A stretch of DNA of 64,000 nucleotides from Sphagnum compactum (taxonomy: Eukaryota > Bryophyta > Sphagnopsida > Sphagnales), in the NCBI GenBank assembly GCA_965153455.1, contig OZ234503.1:14265118-14329117 (forward strand). Direction: 5' to 3'. The notes below the pieces were generated by a model, which was not told the origin of the DNA, made no database searches, and saw only the letters and a program-made list of their open reading frames with translations. Position 1 is the first letter of the stretch. The number at the start of each line of letters is the position of its first letter. The position numbers and the translations under genes were made by a program. This document shows, one piece after another, positions 37,146-47,295 of this stretch.

Positions 37146-38649
37146 TTTTGCTTGATAAAAGAATCACAAGATTCTTTTATTCTAGCAATAAAAACGCCAT
37201 AAAAAGCATTGAATTCTTTCCCCCTTTTAATTTTTTTCCAACTAGCACAAAATAGCTCAAGCAAAACCCTGGTAATAAGTAGATTATTGGCATAGTTTTT
37301 AGCATAAACTTTTGCTTGAGCCAAAGAAGACTAAATGTGAAGCTTGTGAAGAAAAGCACAGAGGCTTTGTGAGTCTAAGATTGTGTTTCGATTTTGCAAT
37401 AATATAAGAGTTTTTGAGCTTGAGAAAGATGATCATGAGAAATTCTGTAAATTGATCTTATTACCACAGTACCTCAGCACCATGGCAAGTTTAATGTTTC
37501 AGTGTCTAATTATTTTATTTCAAAAATTGTGAGAAATAAAATTTTAGATTCTTTTGAAAGATTCTATATTTTCATTAGCAATTATTAATTTTTTTGGAAA
37601 ATATATTTCAACATTTCAATGCAATGCATGATGGAATTGAAGAGAAATTCCACATTGATGACTTATGAGTTGACATGTGACCTTTTTACATCCTTGGTGC
37701 TCAAGTTTATCAACTTAGAGAAAACTTGAAATTGGCACACTAAGTCTTAGTTGCAATCCAAATTCACAGGCCATTCTAAGCCTTAATTGTAATTGAAATT
37801 AGCAAATAGCATGTGATGTTTCACATTCATAGACTTTAATGGATTTGTGAGATCTGTTTCAGCTTCTTCAACATCATGACATTTTACACCCCCTGGGGAC
37901 CCCCCCCCCCCCCCCCCATGAACTTCAAATCTCATCATCAAACCAAACAAAAGAAAAAGGAATTCTTGAAGTTGAATTCATGTTCAGAGTTTTAGACACT
38001 AGATATTTGTTACATTCACCATGGTTGGCATCACTTCATTGTGAAACCTCACATTTGATATTCTTCTTTTCCCCTTTTGTTTAGTACATGCAGTTGGCCA
38101 CGAGAAGCATAAGAATCGATGTAGATAGTGCCCATCTGCAGGAGTTATGGTCACTTGTAAATGGCAAGTTGGGATCATGGGTGGGGAGTTAGGACAAACA
38201 CCTCGAGTGGTCAACAAGCGTTTGTATACTTTTAAACCACCTCAAAAGTGTCATCGGTGTACATTTGTGTACAAAAGCTTGAGCTTTATTAAGTTTGAAT
38301 TAGTTTGTATCCTATTTCAAGTTTGAAATTTGGACTATTAAATTAAGGTGGTTCGTCAATTTATGAGAAAGGATACATCTTTTGTTTGACCCATAGAAGG
38401 CACACTTTACTGATGAAAACACATTGGGACCAAAAATATAAAGCTTGATGTTATCTTGGCAGCATATTGGTATATCCTAAGGTGCTGCGATTTCAACAAA
38501 ATTTGATGTTGGATTATGAGCATGACTAATCAATGAACTTTAGTTATGTGAGAGCTTCAAGACTTGAATGGACTTGCTGTTGGAACCACCATTAAAGGAT
38601 GATCAAGATGACATAATTTCATGAGTTACAGTTTGAACAAATATTTGTC
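37146..38649. other. AT-rich intergenic DNA with a C18 tract
   Basis: No gene recognised. A run of 18 C at 37900-37917 stands out in otherwise AT-rich sequence. Confidence 0.35.
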
Positions 38650-38653
38650 CCTA

Positions 38654-39401
38654 GGGCATATTCACAATCAAGGTACCAGTTTTTGACCATATGACTCAAG
38701 GACATTGTTTTTGCTGTCTTTCAAAAATATAATTTAAATGGAATAAATTTAAATGACAGATCTTGGATAATTCAAATTATGATAATTTTCATAGTGGTGG
38801 TGATTTTTCACATGTGTATGTAATTATGCATAATTATTTTAGTAAAAAATAAAAAATGCAAAAATTGAGTACATAAGTTTTTATATACAACTTAACACGT
38901 TTTCTTGCTTGAAAATTTCTTGCACATTTTGTTGACACTTGAGGTCACAAATTCTAAACCTAATGAAAACAAAAAATCAACCAAATGGAAAAAATAGGAA
39001 CCATTTTTTTGTTACCCTTTCAAAATGGATATTGTAACCTTCAAAATTCTTATATTGTATATTATTTAATCAAATGCATTATATGAACATTGTCAAACAT
39101 AGATGTATGCATTACTTATCCATAAAAAAAATTTGAAGTCAATTACATTATTTAATACATTCCTTTTGATTCCTTTAAGATGAAAATTACAATTAAGACA
39201 AAGATTCAAAATGACATCTATATTATATTCAATTCCTTCTTAATTTTTTTTAATAGATTAACATGACATCATTCTAGTTATAGTCATATACCAATCCCCT
39301 ATAATCATGAAATAATAAATGTAATAAAAATAAAAAATAGTCCTTTACAATCATTTTTTTGTTAGAATATCATTTTGGGTACCTTGATTATGAATATGCC
39401 C
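38654..39401. mobile_element. MITE E5 (GGGCATATTCA terminal repeat)
   Basis: Left end GGGCATATTCACAATCAAGG and right end, reverse-complemented, GGGCATATTCATAATCAAGG, both continuing TACC. The flanks CCTA and CCCA match at 3 of 4 positions, consistent with a 4-bp duplication with one later change. Length 748 bp. The interior is clearly homologous, in the same orientation, to E6 at 50204-50919. Confidence 0.82.
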
Positions 39402-40427
39402 CCCAATAAGGTTGGCATCAACAAAGTTGTGGTGCAAACAACAATTCTTCGAGCATTTTTTCATGATGCAAAATGTGTTTGTAGGGCAAAAGAAGTTGTG
39501 AATTAGTTCAAGAACTTTATGTCATGATATGAAGTAAAGGTTTTGATACCTTTTTCAAGGCCACAAGAAAGATTAGAGTGTTACTTTTATTGTTGTTGCA
39601 TGAACATGTTAACTTTTGTATGGAAATGTTCCAAAACAAAAGGGTTGAATTATATGGGAAAATTGGAGTTATTTCAAAAGTCACTACAAGAGATCACGGC
39701 TTTGGGACTTGGAATTTCGGTCAAAAAATTCCCCCATATGGTTTTTTTGCCCCCTATCCAACTTGACCAAAGTGCCATTTTAGACAAGTCGTTTTGACCT
39801 CGACCATTTTGATTAAATTTTTTTGGTTAATTTTTTTGATTGAGTTTTTTTACTACGTTTTTTTTAATTGAACCATCGTGATAATAATATAATTTGGGCA
39901 GTGGCCAAATATATATATATATATAATTAATATGAAAATATTAAACAATTAATTACTTACCAACCCTATGTCCTAGGCCTAAGCTAGACCAAGGCATTTA
40001 AGTTAGGTTAAGCCCCCTAGGCTAGGCCAAATAGCCTAGGTTAGGTAATCTACATCACAAACTTAACATGTGATGAATTAATAATGAAAATTGTGCAAAG
40101 TTCATTTATTCATAGGTTCATACATTTTTCACATGAATATCATGGATTGGAAACACATTTGACACACGGATAAATGTGTCAATGGATGAAATATGAACCT
40201 ATGCATGAATGAATGTCACACAGATTTTGCATCTTCCAATAAATCCATGTCTCAAATGTGTTTTCAATGCATGATATCAATGCGTGAAATGTACGAATTA
40301 TAATTGAATGAATTTTGCACGATTTCCTTTACAAAATCGTGAGATGCTAAGTTTGTGATGTAGCAAGTTTTACAACGTACACTACCCAATTAGGTCACCT
40401 AAGTAGCCAAGGTAACCTAGGTTGCAT
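39402..40427. other. Intergenic DNA; possible orphan CACTA terminus
   Basis: CACTACAAGAGATCACGGCT at 39682 looks like the left end of a CACTA-type element, but no right end was found. A short CCTAGG-rich patch lies at 39970-40055, and a TA repeat at about 39910-39926. No gene seen. Confidence 0.35.
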
Positions 40428-40490
40428 ATGTGAAGACTTGAACTCCTCACCTCCACATAGAAGAATCAAGTCCTTAACCATTGCACCACC
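40428..40490 (-). mobile_element. tRNA-derived SINE-like head (box A and box B)
   Basis: On the minus strand GTGCAATGGTTAAGGACTTG (40487-40468) resembles a pol III box A, and GAGTTCAAGTCTTC (from 40445) resembles box B. The spacing of about 42 nt between their starts is tRNA-like. The intervening arm does not give a good full cloverleaf, so this is more likely a SINE head or a decayed tRNA than a working tRNA gene. The 3' extent was not determined; CCTAGGTTACC follows. Confidence 0.45.
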
Positions 40491-40629
40491 ACCCAATAAG
40501 GGGATTTTCTTGGACAAACATGTTGTAATTAACATGATTTTGGACCAACATGTATTGTAATCAATGTCTATGAATTTTTTTTTCAACATATTGTACTAAA
40601 TGAACTTGAATTTTTTTACATTATTTACA

Positions 40630-41340
40630 TATATAGGTAGGTTATAGGTATGTTAGCCTAGGTAGGTAGGAGGTACCTATTAATAAATGCATGTACCTAG
40701 GTAACATGTAGGTTATAGTTTACTAAGCCTTATCGGTACCTATTGGGTCTATGTTTATACCTATTTAATAAGCTACATATGCTTATATGTTATTTAGTAG
40801 GCTATGTAGGTTATACTTACTAGCCTATTAATAAACATAGCCTAGGCATATTAAGTAGGTAGCCTAGACTATTAGGTTGGTCTAAACCTAGGCTACCTAC
40901 CTATTAGGCTATGTTAGCTATATACTTAGTGTGGGCCTAAATAGCCTAGGTTAGGCTATGTACCTATCTAATAGGCCTAGGTGGCCTAGGTGGTTTATGC
41001 TATGTAATTATCGAGTAGACTTCGATAGCCTAAATTAGGCTACCTACCTAGTAGGCATAGGTGGCCTAGGTTATTCAACCAACTAGTAGGTAGGCTACCT
41101 ATTTACTAGGCCTAGGTGGCCTATGTTATGTACTTAAAAGGCTTAGGCTAGTAGGCTACTTACATCCAAATAATATATAGGTTTATTAAACCTAATAAAC
41201 CTAAGTCACCTAGGATACCTACCTAAAAGGCTTACACTATTTAGTATACTCTTTAATAGTCTTAGGTTACATCCTAGATAGCCTACTAGGTAGGTTTAGG
41301 CTAGGCTACCTAGCTAGGCTACTAACTAGGTTATTTAATA
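40630..41340. repeat. CCTAGG/TAGGTAGG low-complexity tract
   Basis: About 700 bp are built almost entirely from the words CCTA, TAGG, CTAGG and GGCTA, with many CCTAGG palindromes. There is no constant period. Because the words are self-complementary, the tract can pair with itself almost anywhere. It ends abruptly where copy C of the GPAT duplication begins (41342). Smaller patches lie at 39970-40055, 54960-55090 and 55925-55985. Confidence 0.85.
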
Positions 41341-41624
41341 AAGGTGTAAAAGTTGTTTCAAGAGCCTGAAACAATATATTTATTCTATCAAAAAATTGAA
41401 TATGTAACCCACAACTACATGCCCTTCCCTTATACCAAAAAAAACTAATTTGTTTTCATGGTAGGTCCAAATGTTGATTCCATTTCAATAAAAAGGTGTA
41501 AAAGTTGTTTCAAAAACATGAAACAAATATTATTTATATCAAGAAATTGAATACATAATTCATAATTATATGTTTTTCCCTTATAGAAAAAACAACCCAA
41601 ATGTTTTCATTGTAGGTGGACCAA

Positions 41625-42497
41625 GGATGAAAGCAAACTAAGGTGGAATATTTTCCAACATATGTGAAGTCCATACTAATGTTAAAATAAAAATTCATTC
41701 TATACTATAGTAGAATCAATTATATTGCACAAGTCATATGACAAGGTTAAAAAATTTTATTTTTATTTTTAGACTTTATCAATTGTAGATAATTGTATCA
41801 AAAGTTTACATTTAAAAAATGAAAAGTTAAATTATTAACTCAAATGAATAAAAGACTTTATGAAAAAAATCCATATTTCATTATATATCTCAATTTATGG
41901 TTTCCAAAATCTTTCAAAATTATCTTCCTTTGTATCAATGGCATAAAAAATTGGGTGAAAATCCTTAAAGGTGTACCACACAAGACGAAAAAGGCCTAGT
42001 CTTTACTATAATCCTATATTTTGATCTCCATAAAAAATATTAAATCAAAAGTTGTCAAAAATTTTAGAAGGACTATATTCTAAACTATTACAATTCTAGA
42101 TTCTATCATAATCATCCATAAATGTGTTTTTACATGGTAAAAAAGGTCTAGGTAAAAAATACAAAAAGGGTGATGTTGTGACAAGATTTTGGTACACCTT
42201 AAAAAATTTGCACCCTATTTTCTATGTAAAAAAAAAACATTTAAGTAAGCATTTTAATGAGTCCATAATCATATGATATGGACTATGATGTTGGGTTTTT
42301 AGCATTTCAAAAGTCCAATATGTTATGGTAATTCAAAATCTATTCATAAAATTCATATAATGTGATCACATCACATGTAATATTTTTTTTGAGTCCTTTT
42401 CACATATTATTCGTTTATATTTTGTTTTATGGCCCATGATTGATAATCCAACAAGTTGTAATAGAATTATGTATTCCATTTTAATGCGCTTTCACCC
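41625..42497. mobile_element. MITE E2, with empty site in copy A
   Basis: Left end GGATGAAAGCAAACTAAG and right end, reverse-complemented, GGGTGAAAGCGCATTAAA, both continuing with TGGAATA. The flanks are CCAA (41621-41624) and GCAA (42498-42501). The undisturbed site in copy A (about 19930) reads GTAGGTCCAAATGT, which shows that CCAA was the 4-bp target. Length 873 bp, no coding capacity. Confidence 0.85.
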
Positions 42498-42804
42498 GCA
42501 AATGTTGATGGGTGCAAACACGATAAAAGGATCTATGGTCATTTCCATGGCAATTGTACACTCTTGAAATATTCTTGAAATATTTCAATAAATTTATTTT
42601 TAAATCATTAACATTTTAAAATATTATGTTAAAGTTTGTATTAAAATACTTTCATTTTCAATATGTCATTAAAAAGAAATCAAGTTTTTAAATAATTTTT
42701 TTATTACTTAAAATTAATGGTTAAAATTATGATTTGAATTTATTTTGTGTATTTGAATTTATTAAGTTTATTTCAAATTTATTCACATATTCCCATTATA
42801 TATC

Positions 42805-43442
42805 GGGTGAAAACCCGGTCAAAAGAACCAAGGGCACCAAAGTAAAAGTTTTTTTTATAAAGACTGCATATCACACGTGTCATTTTTGTGTTGATTTATA
42901 ACTTTAAAATTTGTATTTCAAGTACTCCCTTTAACACTATATTTTATAAATACATTTTGATTACAAATTGATTTTATATCATGTATATTATGCATTTGTG
43001 CCCTCTATTATATAAACATGAACAATTTTTGTTAAAACCACATTTTTTAAAATCCATAATTTTCAAGGTCAAAAGTATTTTTGGGCCAAATGTGTTCAAA
43101 TAGGTTATAAAAACAATTTTCATTAGTTCAAGTCCTTTTGCCTTTTTAATCCTATATTAGAATCCTCTTCAATTTTGAAAGGAATGGTGCACATTTGTAA
43201 AAAAAAATGAAAGTTTGAAAAAATAAAGACTCTTCATTTTTTAAGATTGAGTGCTTCGAACATGCAAAAACATTTTTGATTTGTGTCATGCTTTGAAAAT
43301 GTAAATTTTGCAATTAATGAAAAATATATGTAAAAACAACTAGGACAACCCAAACTATTATGCTTCATTTATGATCTTTTAAACATACAAAAATACAATT
43401 TAAAAAAATGTCCCCTCAACTCTTTTGACTGTGTTTTTACCC
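42805..43442. mobile_element. MITE E3, with empty site in copy A
   Basis: Left end GGGTGAAAACCCGGTCAAAA, right end (reverse-complemented) GGGTAAAAACACAGTCAAAA. The flanks are TATC (42801-42804) and TATT (43443-43446). Removing the element and one TATT restores CCCATTATATATTATGAATG, exactly the text of copy A near 20220. Length 638 bp. Confidence 0.87.
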
Positions 43443-44699
43443 TATTATGAATGGTATTATAAATAAATCCAATAATTTCAACATCAAATTAAGTTATTAT
43501 TTAAAAATTAAAAAACCAAACATTGATTACACTTGTTGTGAATTAATGTGATTGATCCCACTTTGATTCCATTTCAATAAAAGAGTGTAAAGGTTTCAAA
43601 ACCATGAAACAACTAAATTTTTCATATTATCTAGCAAATATTATTTTAAATATAAAACCTACAACTATATATGCCCAGCCACCATACAAAAAAATAACCC
43701 AAGTTTTTTGTTAATACCAAATGTTGATTCCATTTCATGAAATGGGTCTAAAGGTTTCAAGAGCATAAAAAAGCTATATTTTGCATATTTGACAAACATT
43801 AAATATGTAACCTCCACCTATACGCGCCCAACCCCCATACAAAAAACAACCCAATTTTTCGATAGTAATAAATGTTGATTTCATTACACTAAAAGGGTGT
43901 AAAGGTTTGAAGAGCATAAAACAACTAAATTCTGAGTACCCAAATATTAAATACCTAGCCCACAACTATTTTCTGCATCACATGATTTCTCTAGAGTATT
44001 TAGAGAGCACCTTGCAAAGCGAAAAATCCCATTAGGCTTTTCAAAACTCGAAAGTTTTGCTTTGGTGGGCATTTTGTTTTCCTAATGCCAAGCATTCATT
44101 TTTGTTACTCTTGTGATACGGAATGGGTATCAGGGGGAAAAAAGTTCGAGCAAAGCATGCACGCAAGGGCATTACTGAAATTTGGCAGCGCTTGACTGCC
44201 ACCCCATGCAGGCCCTTATTTTGGTAATTCCCTCACCCTTGTGCTTTACCTTACACAAATATGAATATATGCAACTCAACTCAAGGGTCAAGAGAGGAGA
44301 AGGGGGAGAGGGGGGGGTGTGGCTGGATGGGTGAGTGCAGGGTTGAGTTTGGAGGAGTGTGAGTAGCAAGTGCATGGCATGTAGTGGATGGACATATCTC
44401 ACAAATTGGATTTGTATTTGGACACATTGTTTGTGGACAATTTAAGGGGGCTAAAGATGTGAAAGGTAAAAAAGAAAGAGAAAAGAAAAGCCAGAAATGA
44501 AGAAAAAAAGGAAAAAGGAAAAATGCGGAAGGGGGTGTGGAATTTGGACGGTAGTAAAATCTCAGATCTGCTGCACCACACGCAATGGAATCGGACAAAA
44601 ATTTCAGGAGTGTTGTTTATGCAGCAGGGTCGGAGAATCTGCGCCCATTCCAGTGCAGAATGTGTAAGCCTTGCAGCTGCTGTTTGTTTTCACCACGTT

Positions 44700-45247
44700 T
44701 GAGTCGCCACCTCGCTCGGCGAGTGTGTCTCTCTCCCTCGCGTGTGTATCTCTCTCTCTCGCGTCCGTCTCGCTTGTCTCTGTCTTGGCAATCGTATGTT
44801 GTGGGCGTTGTGATTTGGAAATCCAATCCGCAAGTAACATCAAGCGTCAACGCTCGACAACAAAACAAACAATTACATCACAGAACGCAAGATCAATTCA
44901 ACAGTCCTAATGCGTGTGTGTGTGTGTATATATATTCAAGCTACTGTGGTGCCCGATCCAACTAGTCCGGTCATCTGCACCCATCACACGAGATTGCAGC
45001 AAGCTTAAGAAGTTCTGATTAGAGATGTAACTTAATACAGTTGATTCATAGCTTTTGTTTGTTCTTCTTTAGATTCAGTCCACAGTAAGTCTTCGATTCC
45101 GTTTTCCATTTGTTTTAGCAGTTTCTTGTGTTGTACACTATTCACGAGTACGTCTTGTGGTGGTGGTGGTGGTGGTGCTGGCTGTTGTCCGTCTTCCAAG
45201 CTAGCTAGCTTGCCTGCTGGGCCTTATAATTAGAACGGATCTGCATC
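44700..45247 (+). promoter_or_regulatory. Promoter and leader of the intact GPAT gene
   Basis: A CT-rich block with TCTCTCTC runs (44728-44775), TATATATATTC at about 44927, then a leader of about 300 bp that includes a GGT repeat (about 45158-45177) and CTAGCTAGCTAG-type palindromes before the ATG. All parts are shared with copies A and B. Copy A has a longer GGT run, so this microsatellite varies among copies. Confidence 0.6.
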
Positions 45248-47270
45248 ATGGGTAAGCAGCAGCTGGAGCACAGCTTACCGGCTTTGATCCAGTCCATGTT
45301 GTGGCATTTTCAACAAGCCTGGGCATCACGGCGGCCTTCGATCAAGCAGCCCAGTAGTACTGTTCTCATGGCAGCTTCCGAAAATCCAGCAACGATTACT
45401 GTACTACCTGCCCCGCAAGAGTCGCAGCCTGCACCGCTCCAGCTCCTCAACTACGACTCATTCAGAAGTCATCTGCTGGCGCATCATCGACATGATCAGT
45501 CTTGTGCTGCAACTGCATCTATACTTCCCTTCCCTACAATCGACAGTTGCAGTTTAGACAACCGTGAAATGCAGACAGTAGTGGCGGATTTGGATGGCAC
45601 ACTGCTACGATCCAGCAGCTCATTCCCTTACTTCATGCTCATCGCTTTCGAAGCCGGCAGTCCTCTCCGTGCCCTCCTTCTCCTGCTAATCTCCCCACTC
45701 GTTTACATTCTTTACTATTTCATCTCCGAAGCTGCCGGGATTAGCTTTCTCATCTTTGTCTCCTGCGCTGGACTCAAAGTCTCCGCCATCGAATCCGTGG
45801 CCAGAGCCGTGCTGCCCAAATTCTACCTCGAGGACATGCATCCCGTGAGCTACAAGCTGTTTACTGCTTGCGCTCATCGGTATGTGGTAACGGCTAATCC
45901 CAGAATCATGGTGGAGCCGTTTCTGAAGGAGTATCTGGGCGTGGACGCCGTGATGGGTACCGAGATTCAAGTCTCCAAATCCGGCTATGCCACCGGCTTC
46001 GTCACTGCTCCTGGTGTGCTTGTGGGCGCCCACAAGGAGCATGCTGTGAAGAAAAACTTCGGTACTCGTGCAGACGACGCTCCTGATGTCGCACTTGGTG
46101 ATCGACCCACGGATTACCCTTTCATGAGACTCTGCAAAGTAAGCCAAATACAATCCATCTGGAATATTTCGTTGCAGCAATCCATGATATGGATTTCGGT
46201 TTTGGTGCATTTGCATGCTCCAACAGCTCTCGAAGATCTATAGGAATCATGATCTAGAAGCATGGTTAGGTGCCTGGGTTGGCTAATTCATGTGTTTTTC
46301 TTCTTCTTGTTTAATGCAGGAAGCGTACATGGTTGTGGGTGGCCAGGATGTGGAGGCAGTACCAAAGGAAGAGTATCTGAAGCCATTGATCTTCCATGAC
46401 GGTCGTCTAGTGTGTCGTCCCACTCCTTTGATGTGCATGGCGGTGATTCTGTGGACACCCATAGGACTACCGCTTGCAATTCTTCGAGTTTCCTTGGGTA
46501 TTCTGTTCCACCCACGATGGAAGTTGTCGGTTCTACGCTTTCTAGGCGTGGTTGTACATGTCAAAGGAACTCCACCACCTTGTCCTAGAGCTACTGGTAG
46601 TGATACTAGTACTACTACCAGTAGCAGCAGCAGCCGGCGGGGGGGAGTTTTGTTTGTGTGCTCTCACCGGACTTTACTTGATCCCTTGTTTGTCTCTTTT
46701 GTACTGAGAAGGCCTGTGACAGCAGTAACCTACAGCATCAGCCGAGTTTCAGAATGGTTATCACCCATCAAGACAGTGAGATTGACGCGGAACCGCAGCT
46801 TCGATGCCAACACCATGTCAACGCTCTTGAACGAGGGAGACTTGGTGGTTTGTCCAGAAGGGACCACTTGTCGGGAGCCGTTTCTGCTTCGTTTCAGTGC
46901 CTTGTTTGCTGAGCTTGCGGATCAAATCGTCCCAGTAGCCATGAATATCAAAATCACCATGTTTCATGGCACCACTGCTCGCGGCTGGAAAGGCTTAGAC
47001 CCGCTCTTTTTCTTCATGAATCCCAGACCCACTTACGAGGTCCGCTTCCTGGACCAGTTGCCCTTGGAGCTCACCTGTCTCTCCGGTGCTAAGACCAGCC
47101 ACCAAGTGGCGAATTACATCCAAGAGACCCTGGCAAATTCCCTGGGCTTTCAATGTACAAATCTCACTCGCAAAGACAAGTACATGGTGTTGGCAGGCAA
47201 CGATGGTGTGGTGCAGCAGCAGCCGGATCAAAGGTCCAAGCTGCTGCAGCACTCATGCAGCAACACTTGA
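45248..47270 (+). CDS. Glycerol-3-phosphate acyltransferase, plant GPAT4/6/8-like, two exons
   Basis: Exons 45248-46138 and 46320-47270, intron 181 bp (GTAAGC...GCAG), 613 aa. N-terminal HAD-like domain: VADLDGTLL (112-120), hydrophobic segments after it, and GDRPTD close to the exon end. Acyltransferase domain: HRTLLDP (413-419), PEGTTC (466-471), [24 protein letters not shown] and LTRKDKY near the C-terminus. A hydrophobic stretch at about 334-360 is a likely membrane segment. Family knowledge: plant GPATs of this type transfer an acyl group to glycerol-3-phosphate, often at sn-2. Members with both HAD motifs intact can also remove phosphate and supply cutin precursors; both are intact here. 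A low-complexity Thr/Ser stretch (about 386-402) precedes the HRTLLDP motif. Residues 1-107 are an unusual extension; Met108 would give 506 aa, the usual family length. The subfamily is inferred. Confidence 0.95.
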
Positions 47271-47295
47271 GAGAGGTCATATAAATTTTATTAAG

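Larger units (their letters stand above)
41342..45247 (+). repeat. GPAT-locus duplication, copy C upstream region
   Basis: Collinear with copy A (19662-22223) and, from about 43560, with inverted copy B. It contains the 150-bp repeat units, two later MITE insertions (E2, E3), the CAAAACTCGAAAGTTTTG hairpin (about 44045), a purine-rich tract at 44460-44530, the CT-rich block and the leader of the intact gene. Confidence 0.9.

Noticed and set aside
39682-39730. CACTACAAGAGATCACGGCT as a CACTA left end
   Set aside because: Suggestive, but no right end or flank duplication was found within the window.
45074-45122. Intron in the GPAT leader (GTAAGT ... TTTTAG)
   Set aside because: The interval is about 45 bp, too short for a normal plant intron.
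45686-46216. 176-codon open frame antisense to GPAT exon 1
   Set aside because: No recognisable motif; shadow of the GPAT coding frame.
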